A stretch of DNA of 44,507 bases from Lingula anatina (GCF_001039355.2 NW_019774580.1:192386-236892), one strand, 5' to 3'; positions 1 to 11,170 are shown, numbered from the stretch's first letter. A program made the numbers and translations. Notes: generated by a model from the letters alone, not told the origin.

Positions 1-817
1 CTGCTCTACTTCCTTGTGGACTCCATATTTTAACCCCACCTCAAGGCAGATCTCGTAAAATCACGGGGAAACTTGGTCTTCTCGTTGAGAACCCGGACAG
101 CCTCTACTGCAACACCCGAATGCTTAGTTAGATTCACAGCTACATGCAGGACCGTGGCTAGCAATTGCAAAAAAAAGGGGGGGGGGGGGGGGTCTTTAAA
201 AAAAAAAAAAATGTGTACCTTTTATCATGAAACCTACAGTTTACCTAGATCAAATTTACCCAAAGTGGACCTTTTCCAAGCAAATAGGGGGATGTTTCGA
301 ACCCCCTGGCTATGGGCATGTACATGTGTACAGTAAAGGTTGTAAATGCGTTCGGACCCAAAAAAGTACCCGGCTGTTGACCTCCTTGATGTCTGGTCCT
401 ATTTAAAAACATGTGTAATGTGTCACGTGACTACTGGTTTTTAACAAGACCCGTTGAGACGTAGAGGGAGGAGACGGTACGTGTAAATGTTCACTTTTTT
501 CATGAAAGCCTGTTATCTTAACTGGTAAGTGTTAATATTTACACTGATAAGGTGTATGATTATGATAGTTACAGTTTGAGTGTGTTCATTTATTAAAGTT
601 AAATATACAACTGGCGAAAAAGTTACATCAATGGGGTATAAGTAAATATATTGACTTTCTCTTCCATTTCACCTAATATAATCGATTCCTTCCTACGGCG
701 CCATTACATTGTATGCACTGTATACCTGACGACTGCGACACATCAGCCTCTTACATCTTTTATTTGGGAATAATTACATATACAAACATGCGCCTCCTTT
801 TAAGAAAACAATAATCT

Positions 818-876
818 TTTACAAGAAAGGTCGTATTCAAGACCTTTCTTTTACAAGAAAGGTCGTATTCAAGACC
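818..876. repeat. 32-bp tandem duplication with internal hairpin
   Basis: The word ACAAGAAAGGTCGTATTCAA begins at 821 and again at 853. The first copy forms a perfect inverted repeat, GAAAGGTC, an 8-base loop, then GACCTTTC. The second copy ends in GACCCCCTCC, so its hairpin is incomplete. No function can be assigned. Confidence 0.8.
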
Positions 877-1351
877 CCCTCCCAGCTAGGCGTGATGGCT
901 TACAAAAAGGATAACAACTGTTCATTTCGTCCAAAAGATTAATTTCCCTGGGGTAAACGACGATTTCCCACACTTACTAACGGTTAATGAATTCATTTCT
1001 ACTTTCAAAGTTAGTCCCTGTGTTTTTAAAGTTTGTTTTTTAATCATAATCTCTTAAAAGATTATAACAGAGCATCTATGGAGGTCACGTGGTCAGATGA
1101 CAAGCACAGATATCAAAATAACTGCCGTATTTGTGGTAAAGTTGAATATATTATATTTATATCAGTTGTTTACAATGTGTTTAATGTGAAATGTTGATCT
1201 CATACGAAGAGTTGTTATCCCTTTAAGTCTTAAACTTAACACCGATGGTTTGAGTTTATATTGACCCGACAGGTACAGGGTAGGTCAATAATATAGTCCG
1301 CTCTAAATAGTAAAAAATACCGTTTGCTTACAGCCACGCTCGTAATGTTGC

Positions 1352-1399
<48 letters not shown>
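1352..1399. repeat. (TAA)n microsatellite
   Basis: About fifteen uninterrupted TAA/ATA units can be read directly. Confidence 0.95.
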
Positions 1400-1401
<2 letters not shown>

Positions 1402-1966
1402 CTTCATTTAAAGATAGTAAAGCATAATAAACTTTATTTAAAGATACATAGTAATGCATGTTCAGGCCCGTAGCCAGGTTCGTGATTGATCAAGAATTGC
1501 AAGAATTGACTACGAATATATACGAATCTGTTAAGAACTTCACGAACTGATTACGATTCAACCACGAATCCTGAAATGTGTCAATTCCTGGCGATTCGTG
1601 GGATTCGTGGTCTGTGTGAAATAGAGGCATAATGAAGTACATGTGTTTGTAGTGAAAAGCTTACTGAATCGTATATGTTATTTATATACAGTCAGAATCG
1701 AACAACATATTCATCCTTTATATTAGTTGTGGTCACATTATTGCCAAACAGTACAGATTTTCTTGCATTATGTCGCAAAACAGTAGATTGTAACTATATA
1801 ACTGTGATGTAAAAGCATTGAAATTTCAAAGCTAGAAAGAACAGAACCATAAATATTTGGCATAGGAACAATATAATATGGATTTATTAAAATTCATTAT
1901 TCAAATAATTTCATTGTGTAATATTCCGTCAATTATAAAACTTAATGTAGATATAGATATATTGCC

Positions 1967-4045
1967 ATGATGGGCATTTTTTTAAAAAAAGTGTTCCTAT
2001 TGTTTGATTTTCCAGTTGCTCCATGTAAGCTTCTCTCAGTACAATTACCAGGAAAACTTGCGGACCTTAAAGGACGAGAAGAACTGGTACAACAAATACA
2101 GCAGCACATTGCAGGTGAAACCAGACTTGTTCTTTTAACTGGAATGGGGGGTATAGGGAAGACATCACTAGCCATCGAAGCTGGGCATCGAGAGCAAAAT
2201 GTACTGTATATTGATATGAGACAAGTTACCCAACTTGAATCTGTTAAATCATCTCTAGCCCAGCATTATCATCCAACCACATCCCTGAAAGATGTCTACA
2301 GTGATTATCAAAACAAATTCATTCAAACTTTGTCCAGTTTGACTACAGACACCGTAATAATTTTTGATAACAATGATGAGGTCATTAAGTCAGATTTACA
2401 AAAATTTCACAACTTGGTGCAAGATATTTTGAATTCAACAAAGCATATCACTTTATTATGTACTTGTCGCGAAGCTTTTAGTGCCATGTCGCATAATAAT
2501 GCTGTCGTAGAAGTACCTCCCCTTGATAAGGACCCCTCGATTGATATCCTTTGGGCAGGAAAAACCACTAGTCCAACCGATAGTGAGTCAATATTGTTAG
2601 GTGAAATTGCAGAAAAATGTGGGGGAAATCCCCTTGCACTGAAATTATTATCAGTGCAACTCAAGAAAAAAACTGCACAAAAAGTATTGGATAGGATGAA
2701 AACTAAAAATGTCATTGAAAGCTTTAAGGTACCAAATCTTCCACATTCTCAAGAAATGATGACATGCCTAGATATGTCTTACGAAACGCTGAATACTGAA
2801 GAACAAAAATTGTTCCGGGCTTTGCATATTTTCCCAGTTTCATTTTCTTTGGAAGAAGTTTCAGAAATTTTGGAAATAGAAGAGGATGAATGTGAAACCA
2901 TCCTTGACAGTCTTTCCAACAAATCCATTCTGAGTGCAGACCCATATGTCTATGATCTCCATCCCCTCTTAAGAGCTTATGCAGAGTTTCAAGCACGGAA
3001 AGATCAAAACGAAATGTCTCGTATTCAAGATGCATATTGCGAACATTACATGGAACAAACTCCTCTGCTTCTATCCGAGTTTGATACCTTTCCTTCTAAG
3101 GAAACGTATGAAACAGCACGAAAAATTCTGCCACATCTTAAGGTTATTGCTGATTTGCTGTCAGATCAACTCAGAAATAGCAAACCACCCGACAAAAAAA
3201 TTACACTCAAAAATTTGTCGTGCATTGCCCATGTATTACTTAATCTATTCCTATATTCTGAAGCCTTAACTATGCTTAAACCGTTAGAAACGTTGGTGCA
3301 AGAAGGTGCATTGCGACCATTTGGTGCAATCGTGTATATGCCCATTGGCGATACACTTTTTGGGATGGGTATATATAAAGATGCCTGCAAATATTATCAA
3401 AGAAGTGTTGATATCATACTAAAGTTTCAAAGATGCACACAACTCGAGATGGCTCTAGCTTACAGCAGAATAGGCATTGCCCTGATGGAAATGGGTGAGT
3501 ATGAAAAGTCATTTTCATATTTGAAAAAATGTCTCAAAGTTCAGGAAGAAAACCTTCGGTCCGACCATCCTGATATTGCCTCTACATATAACACAATTGC
3601 ACGCACACTGGGGTTCATGGGTAAGTATGAAGAAGCACTTGCCTATCGAAAAAAAAGTATTGAGGTCTTTGAGAAAGTGTTTGGTCCCCAACATCCTAAT
3701 ACCGCCCTCAAATATGACGCACTTGGCATGTTGCTGAAAGAAATGGGTAGGTACAAAGAAGCAATTACATTCCATCAGAAAAGTATTGATATCTTGGAGG
3801 GATCTCTTGGTTCCGATAACGTTCATACTGCTTCGGCTTACACCAATATGGGCAATGCTTATAAAGAAATGGGGATGTATAGAGAAGCACTCGATTATCA
3901 CAAGAAATGCCTTGCAGTATTTGAAAAAGTTCTTGGCCACAAACATCCTGTAACTGCCAAAGCATACAACAATATTGGTAGCACATTAAGATGGATGAGA
4001 AAACAGAAGCATTACCATATTTTGAGAAATCTCATGCAATTTTAA
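1967..4045 (+). CDS. NB-ARC ATPase with kinesin-light-chain-type TPRs (NLR-like), 5' part, frameshifted
   Basis: This is a STAND-class signalling ATPase of the kind used as a cytosolic sensor. Residue 59 onward gives a P-loop, GMGGIGKTS, with lysine 65. A Walker B-like IIFDNND follows near residue 131, then LLCTCREAF (sensor-like), CGGNPLALKLL (the GLPL motif) and LHPLLRAYA where plant and animal relatives have MHD. From about residue 440 there are 42-residue TPRs of the kinesin light chain type (G..L..MG.Y.EAL.Y..K.L.V.E..LG..HP.TA). TTTGATTTTCCAG at 2003-2015 is a good splice acceptor, so the true exon probably starts at 2016 and the listed start is intronic. No N-terminal CARD, death or TIR domain is visible. 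The frame is lost near 3988 and ends at 4045 inside a repeat; the TPR array continues downstream. It is either a pseudogene or carries assembly indels. Confidence 0.85.
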   Translation: MMGIFLKKVFLLFDFPVAPCKLLSVQLPGKLADLKGREELVQQIQQHIAGETRLVLLTGMGGIGKTSLAIEAGHREQNVLYIDMRQVTQLESVKSSLAQHYHPTTSLKDVYSDYQNKFIQTLSSLTTDTVIIFDNNDEVIKSDLQKFHNLVQDILNSTKHITLLCTCREAFSAMSHNNAVVEVPPLDKDPSIDILWAGKTTSPTDSESILLGEIAEKCGGNPLALKLLSVQLKKKTAQKVLDRMKTKNVIESFKVPNLPHSQEMMTCLDMSYETLNTEEQKLFRALHIFPVSFSLEEVSEILEIEEDECETILDSLSNKSILSADPYVYDLHPLLRAYAEFQARKDQNEMSRIQDAYCEHYMEQTPLLLSEFDTFPSKETYETARKILPHLKVIADLLSDQLRNSKPPDKKITLKNLSCIAHVLLNLFLYSEALTMLKPLETLVQEGALRPFGAIVYMPIGDTLFGMGIYKDACKYYQRSVDIILKFQRCTQLEMALAYSRIGIALMEMGEYEKSFSYLKKCLKVQEENLRSDHPDIASTYNTIARTLGFMGKYEEALAYRKKSIEVFEKVFGPQHPNTALKYDALGMLLKEMGRYKEAITFHQKSIDILEGSLGSDNVHTASAYTNMGNAYKEMGMYREALDYHKKCLAVFEKVLGHKHPVTAKAYNNIGSTLRWMRKQKHYHILRNLMQF

Positions 4046-4101
4046 AAGAAGTATTTAGCTCAAAGCACATTGCGACTGTAAAGAGCAAGTACAAACATAG
4101 G
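3991..4101 (+). pseudogene. out-of-frame TPR segment bridging the two halves of the NB-ARC gene
   Basis: Read in the other frame, this stretch gives MDEKTEALPYFEKSHAIL followed by KEVFSSKHIATVKS, an ordinary TPR unit. It fills the gap between the 5' part and the 3' part. The frame is offset here and returns to the original one near 4085. This fits a one-base deletion compensated about 95 bases later by a one-base insertion. Confidence 0.75.
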
Positions 4102-5008
4102 TGATATACTAACGAGCATTGGTAAGGAAAACGAGGCAAACAAATGTTACAGTGAAAGCCTTGACATTATGACAGAGCTCATGGGCCCGAAGCATCCTGA
4201 AACAGCTGCTATATATTACAGTATCGGCAACTTAATGAGTTCCATGGGTAGTTATGAAGAAGCATTAGGATATTTACACAAATGTCTTGAGTGCAGGGAG
4301 GAAGTCCTTGGCTCCGATCATCCGGATACTGCTGATACTTATAGCAGCATGGGTTTGACGCTTGCACACATGGGTAAGTATAGAGAAGCACTTGCATGCT
4401 ATGATAAATGTCTTAAAGTTCGGGAAAAAGTCCTTGGTTTCAAACACCTTGACACCGCCAGTGAATACAGCAATAAAGGTTTTGCACTTAGTGAGATAGG
4501 TGAGCCAGCAAAGGCTCTTGTATACTATAAGAAATCTCTTGGAGTAAGGTTAGACTTACTTGGCAAGAAACACCCTGATACCATCCTCATATACCACAAC
4601 ATGGCCTGTGCATTGATCGCCATGGATAATTACACAGAGGCACTTGAATATGCTGAAGAAGCTCTTAACGCTAGTAAAGAAGTATTTGGTGAGAAACATC
4701 ATGACACTGCTGGGGCATACTCGAATGTTGGCACTGCACTACTTCTTGGAAAGGTTACCGACATTCGCACACTTACGTGTTTTGAGAAAGCTCGTGAATT
4801 CTATGAAGAGCATTTCCCACCCAACCATTTTAAAATTAAATTTCTGGATTTGAATATCTATTTGGTAAAATTGAAGATATTACAAAAAGTTCTGATGAAT
4901 ATGAGAAAATATATTGTCACTGAATTGATAGTTAAAGGCAAATTTGACCAAGCAGGTCGATTATTAAGTGTTATTGGTTCGGATTTCAAGCTTAATTACA
5001 AATTTTAA
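4085..5008 (+). CDS. NB-ARC/TPR gene, 3' part: TPR array and C-terminus
   Basis: This continues the TPR array in the same frame as the 5' part. It starts around the words TNIGDILTSIGKENEANKCY, upstream of the first ATG at 4169. Four to five 42-residue repeats follow with the same consensus (LG..HP.TA.TYS.MG..L..MG.Y.EAL). The end is non-repetitive, with a lysine- and hydrophobic-rich tail, and stops at 5008. TPRs of this type act as ligand-sensing or oligomer-regulating scaffolds in STAND proteins. That role here is inferred from family membership. Confidence 0.8.
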   Translation, partial: ASTNIGDILTSIGKENEANKCYSESLDIMTELMGPKHPETAAIYYSIGNLMSSMGSYEEALGYLHKCLECREEVLGSDHPDTADTYSSMGLTLAHMGKYREALACYDKCLKVREKVLGFKHLDTASEYSNKGFALSEIGEPAKALVYYKKSLGVRLDLLGKKHPDTILIYHNMACALIAMDNYTEALEYAEEALNASKEVFGEKHHDTAGAYSNVGTALLLGKVTDIRTLTCFEKAREFYEEHFPPNHFKIKFLDLNIYLVKLKILQKVLMNMRKYIVTELIVKGKFDQAGRLLSVIGSDFKLNYKF

Positions 5009-7790
5009 TTAGGTTTCCAATTTTTGATACATGGTTTTATAATGCTATGTTCTCTTTTGAGGATGCACGATAACCATGAAAATGAGTGGGGACGAGATTA
5101 TTGATGACAATTTTTATAAGTGTTTTTTATTATCAATGTTTCGTACTAGGTAGTCCCATGTGATGAAGGCCGCATTGATTTGTGCTTAGGTAAGCCCCGC
5201 CGTAGGATTTTATCCGTGTAATTACGTCATACTAAGCCTTACTTGCATGAATCCAATGGAGGGTGGACTCTCTGTTACGCAAACTCTGTTTCGTCATACC
5301 GTGACACAGAGACAAGCTGAGAAACCAGACAATATCCTTATCAATTTTTCTACCAAACAGAGATACCAGTCCAAACCAGTTCAAATAATACCTCTCCAAA
5401 ACATGACGTAGACTTCCAGTTCAATGCCGTTGTGCATCCGATGTCTATATGTAGGCCCACATGTAATGTGTATATTATGAGATATCTTTCCGAGACTTGT
5501 CGGGACTTTACAGTTCAATCTTGTGGTGCACCCTAGCCTATATCTATATCATGCGAAACATGTATCTCCTCAAGACTTATTGGGGCTTAATTTCCAGACT
5601 TATTACAAGCGTTCTGATTTTCCTGCTTTTTTTCTAACTTTTAAATACCACTGTGATTTCTCGGAAATTGATTCAAAACTCACATAAATCCTCAACTATG
5701 TGGCGAAGATTTACTTCACCTAATTACATAAAAACTAACCGGTAATTTAATCGGCACAAGAACGATGATTTTTTCTTTCTTTTCTTGTGGTTGGAAGGAT
5801 ATGAAGTGTGTTGTTTTAAAATATATATAAAATATATTAAAATATAATATAAAATATAAAATATATTAAAATATAGATCTAGATTAAGTAGCAACAGCTT
5901 AGTTCTCGTACATTAGAACAGATCTTAAGTGCACAATTTCAAATGTTAGAGTGGAAGCTAAAATTGATTAAAATACATGTATTTTACAAATATACAACTA
6001 CCAAAACATATTATCATAAGATATCGTACACATACATGTATATGTGGAAGATATATGTGCTTGACGTTTCATTAACTTGGCTGACGACTTTTTTTAACAA
6101 AATTAATAGAATTAACGGAATCGCTTAATCAAATGAAAATGAAAATGAAAATGGAATTTTTGAACTACCAGGTTTTGATGTTTTAATTATCTATGTCGTA
6201 AGTATATACAGAATAGTGACCTGTGAGACCATGCCCATCTCTCCCCAAAAAATGGCAGACTCAATCTGACCTAGACCAAAGTGTCCATAAATTTTTAAAA
6301 CAAAGTCCTCATTTTAGTGGTGACATTATGGGTCTCCTCCTGCTGTTATCCTGAATCTGTCTGTGTGCGTTGTTTTATGCGTCAGTGTTCTTATCAAATT
6401 TTAAGGTTGAATGGTGGCATTTGCTGTGTTTTCAATTAAAAACAGTTCCATTTATCAATAGCAATTTTAAAAAATGAAATTTAAGGTTTAAGCATAGACC
6501 TAACGTATTTGCAAATATTCCAGATATTCTATTTACCAGGTATTATTCAACAGCTGATTCCCTTTGTTCAGTTGAGTAATTGTATTGTGAACTATGAGAT
6601 GAACATTAAGATGGGTCCAAGTTGAAATACGGCCCCAGAAGCTGATATTTTAAAATATTAAGATACCTTGTACCAAGAAGGGGCGGGATGATGGTTACAC
6701 GTGTAGTAACATTATAACCTGGTGAATATCGTAATGAAATAATATGCATATATTTATATGAATATTTATGAAATACAAATTTTTAAAAACATATCTGTTC
6801 ATACATGTAGCTCTGTGGTCGACAGAATCATGAGAAAACTGCATGTTATCAATGCTGTTAATGTACGTGATAATATGTGCTGGTATATATTAATGTACCC
6901 CTTACAATGTATTTTTGTTTAATATGATATTATATAATTTGACATGATATATAAAATATGTTCGTATATTATGAAGTAATGGCCATAAGAATTTGTCATT
7001 TGTTGTCAATAAAACATTCATTTTTGTCTGCGGATTTGTTTTTTATGGAAGCTATGAGTTAAAGGATGCAACGTCCTAGTTGTTATAAAAACACTCGATT
7101 TTTTTTAAAAAGATTTTATCAATGCTATATTAAGTTAGTCATGAAAATGTTTCATCTTCGTTGAAAATTCTTATAACACTGGTCAACACTCGACACAGCT
7201 TCGAGTAATAAAATGATAAATATTAGGGCTATTAATTTAAGAACATGTGCATGAATTTCATAAAACTATTATTTTTATTTCTTTTAGTGCTTTTATAAAA
7301 TCAGACATTTTAAACGCTCCCCCCTTTTTTTGCACTCATTATGTTAGATTATGTTAGTGTAAATCTGTTTTAATACCATGTTGAAACAAGCCCAATCAAA
7401 ACAATACTTAGTCTCATTATCAAATTTGGTAAAGAACAGTAGAGAAAAAGAAGAACAAAGTAATAAATTGATGCAAATTCAATAAACAATCCTGCAAACA
7501 AAACGATACAAAACCCTACTCACTGCCCACAGGGTGCGTAAGAAGTCTGTTAAAAAAAAAAAAGAGCAGCGTGAAAAAGCAATGCAATTTTGTACATATT
7601 TCAGTGGTGTACTGATGAAAAAGAGTAACAAAACCCACACATTTCTGTAAATTATATTTGTCTACTGTATAAATCTTTTCGAGCGATGTGCCTGGATCCC
7701 ATAGTATTATTTAAGCCATGAAACCCAGAAACCCGCGTAGACCCCCCTCTTTCTTGATTTGGGGGTTCCATAGGTATTTTCCAGTATCAG
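5009..7790. other. AT-rich non-coding region
   Basis: I see no supportable gene here. It contains two decayed tandem units beginning GACTTCCAGTTCAAT (5411) and GACTTTACAGTTCAAT (5504). There is a low-complexity AT tract built on AAATATA words (about 5816-5876) and a short GAAAAT repeat (about 6133-6157). A polyadenylation-like AATAAA occurs near 7010, but no gene clearly ends there. Confidence 0.6.
5411..5590. repeat. degenerate tandem repeat, about 93-bp unit
   Basis: Two units share GACTT..AGTTCAAT, then GTGCA.CC, then CTATAT, and end near ATATCT or GTATCT followed by GACTT. A third unit is only started (GACTTATTGGGGCTT). Divergence between units is high. Confidence 0.5.
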
Positions 7791-7859
7791 TAGCTTTCAC
7801 ATCCAAAGCGTTAGTTGCGCCTCCTTTACACCAGGTGATAAGTAGGGGCTGAAATTAGT

Positions 7860-8010
7860 GTCAAGATTCCAGTTTCGTTTTTCAAAAACGAACCAGGGCC
7901 GGCTTTCGCAAAACGTTTCGCAATTTGCGCAATTGCGCAAAGTCCCTTTTTGAGAACAGACACTTGCAAGAACGTTTTGCATTGTAATTTTGTTCAAAAT
8001 CATGCGCTAT
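7860..8010. repeat. cluster of short palindromes upstream of the Harbinger remnant
   Basis: TTCGTTTTTCAAAAACGAA is a perfect palindrome around one central base, and CGCAATTTGCGCAATTGCG is nearly palindromic. The pieces sit just before the transposase ORF and could be subterminal repeats of that transposon. I could not match them to a copy on the far side. Confidence 0.5.
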
Positions 8011-8067
8011 TTGCGCAAGATATTTGGTACAGCTCCAACCCAGTCGCTAAGTCTTTGCGCATGCGCA

Positions 8068-8568
8068 ATGGCTGCAGCTTTTCTTGTCGTTCGAAACGAA
8101 AGTAGGCGAATTTACATGCCGCGACGAGACGTCTTAGAAGAGCAGACAGAGAGAGGAGTACTGAGGAGGTACAGGCTGTCCAAGAGGGGCATCAGACTGC
8201 TGACGGAGAAGATCGAAGGCCAGCTGCAGCGTAGAACAGCAAGGTCCCAAGCACTCTCCCCCACCACACAAGTTCTTGCCTGTCTTGGCGTGCTTGCGAC
8301 GGGGAGCTTTCAGGCTGTGATTGGAGACAGCCTTGGGATCTCCGCAGCCTCTGTGTCGCGTTCAGTTCACAATGTGGTGGGAGCCATCTTGGAGAGCAGA
8401 GACCCTGCTCTCAGCATCAGATTCCCGTCAACTCCAGTCGAGGTTAGAGCCGTGAAGGGTGGCTTTCACCTCATTGACAGCTTCCCAAATGCACCACACA
8501 GAGAGGAAAATTTATATGTTTGCCGCAAGGGATATCATGCACTAAATGTACTAAATGCACTTAGGTAA
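8068..8568 (+). pseudogene. PIF/Harbinger (HARBI1-like) transposase, N-terminal fragment
   Basis: The likely start is the ATG at 8068 (MAAAFLVVRNESRRIYMPRR). The reading frame is open from 7990, but that part looks like a CpG-rich leader. A helix-turn-helix region follows (LACLGVLATGSFQAVIGDSL, then GISAASVSRSVHNVV), typical of HARBI1-like transposases. The end reads PNAPHREENLYVCRKGYHAL then NV, which in the family lies just after the first catalytic Asp block (GxIDGTH). That block is missing: FHLIDSFPNAP jumps over it. The ORF ends at a good donor, AG/GTAAGT, near 8565. The second Asp and the Glu are not found downstream. It is therefore a truncated, internally deleted copy and cannot be catalytic as it stands. 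Confidence 0.75.
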
Positions 8569-8569
8569 G

Positions 8570-10316
8570 TGCTACTTTCGTTATATATTCTTTACATTTT
8601 ACACTTACACTACTATATCGCAATCACAACTGTCGCAACTATCTAGTTACAGTGGCTGTGTTGAATATTACGTAAGGTCTCTTCTCGCCGTGTCCTGAGA
8701 CCAAGACGACTGGCCATCGATGTCTACGGCGCACAAGAAGCCTTCACCGTAGAAGCTGTGCTGGATATTACAGTTTCTCACTGTCCGGCGCTGTCGACCA
8801 CAGATCGTTGTCTAAGATAAAATATCTTAGGTAATTTATAATAAGTTGAACTCATTTTTTCACATGTTGTAAATTTTATTTACGACTTTCGTTTAGTAAG
8901 TTATATCCAATTACCGGTCATTAAAAGTGATTTAATGAAACAACGTGCCAACATTTTCCTTCAGAATTTTCAAATCAAGAGAAACTTTATGTAATACAAA
9001 TATAGACCAATTCTTTTTAATTATTTCGCTCAGTTTTTTATATTTCTGTTTTATTTCTACATAGTTAAAATATTAATTCTGTTTGGGAAAATTACCTATG
9101 AATGTTTACAATATACAAGACAATTCAGTAAACGTGTAAAACTTAACGTTTTCCTTTAAAACTGTACCGTAAGATTGAATGAAAACGCTGTCTTTTCTGT
9201 GACAGTACATTCATTCGACCTTAGAAAGCTGGATCGGATTTAGAGGGGGGGGGGGGGGGGGTCGGGAAGGGGGGGGGAGGTCAGGATCCCCCCTTAAAAA
9301 AAGGCATAACTTCACTGCAACAGTGATAAAACAGTCAGTGAAGTGGGTTATTAGATGAAAACTATTATACTGTTTTCAATCATATTCCCTTCGCCTTAAC
9401 AGCCATCAATATATTTGGATGTATCGGAATCATGTAAGGACAAGCGTTAATATTTTGTCAAATCATTCGCAATTCGCGTATGGCGTGTTTCAAGAGCAGA
9501 CTCTAAACGTCAAAAACATGTCTTTGCATTTGTTTTCCAAAACCTGGGTGCCTTGAAAGAAAATGCGACTGCTTGAAATGGCAAGCTGCGTGCACATTTG
9601 CCTGCATGCGCATCTCTTTAGCTAGAGCGTGAACTACTCTCTGACCACAGGGTGCGCTAGTAGTCTGTTACAAACTTATTGCATGGCATACTAAAAATGT
9701 GTATACTATATTTAGAAGCTTCTGAAATCAGAGGATAAGGGGTGAACTTGGTTGATAGCTTCAGAGTGCGTGGGCAACAGACCGAAACACCAGTGTAGCG
9801 CGTGAACAACACGCTAAAGCCTAGGTCCCAACCGAACGTACGGGCTGCTACGTGTGGTCTACGGCCCAAAAAATGGGGAAAATGTTGGAGTTCGTGCGTG
9901 AGGAGCACGTCCATCGTGCAATTTTTGGAGGACGCAAACAGCACGTAGTAACTTTTCGACATGATCAACAGCCACTACGTGCGATCTAGCTACGTCCTAG
10001 CCGGTTGCAAGGTACCTAGAAACCGTGCGTCCAAAACGTAGTGGGGATAGGCTTAACTGGTTACTGCATGCCAGCAACCATAGTAATGGTAAAGTATCGG
10101 CGAATTTCAGTTTAATGCGTGTAGATGCAGAAGCTCCTTTCTTTCAAATTTTATTTTATTCTTACAGGAACTTGAACAATTGAAAGTGAGGAATGTGAAT
10201 AAATATTCCGATGTAATGCTATACTTTAGACACGTGCATTTGGGCCAAGAACAAGTGTAGACTTTTTAGGGGAATGATGTATGTTTTGATTATGAACTGA
10301 TTTTTTCAGGGTGCTA

Positions 10317-10354
<38 letters not shown>

Positions 10355-10416
10355 TATGCGGTGCTGCGGGTTGGCATCACAGTGCATTCATCTCCCATGA
10401 ACACTCCATGCCATAG
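8570..10416. other. non-coding region with decayed repeats
   Basis: No gene can be supported. It contains a perfect palindrome, CTAAGATAAAATATCTTAG (8813-8831). A long G-rich tract lies at about 9244-9280, with a C-rich patch just after it. A region rich in CACGTAGT/ACTACGTG words lies at about 9780-10050. An A homopolymer runs at about 10320-10350. The word CACAGGGTGCG..AG.AGTCTGTTA at 9648 also occurs at 7528, on the other side of the Harbinger remnant. Confidence 0.6.
9244..9290 (+). repeat. G-rich tract, potential G-quadruplex
   Basis: Several long runs of G, interrupted by TC and AA, are followed by a C-run that could pair with part of it. Assembly accuracy is doubtful in such tracts. 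Confidence 0.7.
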
Positions 10417-10819
10417 TGTCAGGAAAAACAACAGCGCTTAGAACGCTTCCAAAATTATTTATTCTATATTCATACAGTACTACATCTCATGTAAACCTAC
10501 TGTCACAGGTGCATGTTGTGAACTAGTAACTTTCGGTATTTCAGAGGTAAATCTTTTATCCTTGCGTAATCGTGTTTCCCCGATACGTCCTTGAACTGTC
10601 CCGGTCCTAGGTCTGAATTACAATGCACTTCATTATGATAACAAATAAGTGCATAAAGGGTCCTAAAGCAAAGTGGTGTCATTGAACAATACTGCCAGGA
10701 AAGACAACAGCGCCTAAAACTCCTCCACAATCATCCGAAACAGCCATGCCGCATGGCCCCGATTTTTCTTCTCCCCCTTTTTGTGATCTCCCAACCCAGG
10801 AGAGCTTAATTCTCTGACA
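10417..10819 (-). mobile_element. LTR of the Gmr1-like retrotransposon (3' LTR of the deleted copy)
   Basis: It starts TGTCAGGAAAAACAACAGCG and ends GAGCTTAATTCTCTGACA, the same termini as the LTR at 17560-17963. On the coding (minus) strand it runs TGTCAGAG to CCTGACA, giving the usual TG...CA ends. The middle differs strongly from the right-hand LTR, and the left terminus is partly repeated near 10685. This fits two different element copies better than one young insertion. Flanks at 10412-10416 and 17964-17968 do not match, so no target-site duplication joins the two LTRs. Confidence 0.85.
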
Positions 10820-10833
10820 ACTACCCCCTACTA
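10820..10833 (-). other. polypurine tract next to the LTR
   Basis: On the minus strand the bases just before the LTR read TTAGTAGGGGGTAGT, purine-rich and directly abutting TGTCAGAG. This is where plus-strand priming occurs in LTR elements. Confidence 0.6.
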
Positions 10834-11170
10834 AGAAAAACATTTACTGTTTTTCAATTAATAAATGGTTAAGGTTACAAACACGGTAATAACCCTTTTA
10901 CAACTCTATATAAAACGTCAACATGTTCATCTACACAACCAAATAAATTAATTAGTCTGACGACAACCCCTGAACTGTGTAACACCTTAAAAGAATCTTA
11001 ACTATATATATAATAACAGTAAACAGCTTAACTACTTAACTACTTTAGTGTAACATGAACTCTTACTCTATAATAAACTTAATAACTACAATGGAACTCT
11101 TGAAACAACTTGACCACTTCTTCACTTACAAATGTGAAACTTTATATAACATCTAGCACAAACATCATAT

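Larger units (their letters stand above)
1..1966. other. non-coding upstream region
   Basis: I see no convincing coding region here. The stretch holds a G-run next to an A-run (about 177-212), a 32-base tandem duplication containing a hairpin (about 818-876), a TAA microsatellite (about 1352-1399) and a short inverted repeat, CCACGAATCC at about 1560 and GGATTCGTGG at about 1601. Upstream exons of the NB-ARC gene may lie here or outside the window, but I could not recognise any. Confidence 0.6.

Noticed and set aside
73-336. 87-residue open frame on the plus strand
   Set aside because: It runs through a G-homopolymer and A-homopolymer (GGGGG, KKKK) and has no protein-like pattern or neighbouring exon.
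1942-2175. Minus-strand frame over the NB-ARC P-loop
   Set aside because: It is the antisense shadow of a clearly coding region.
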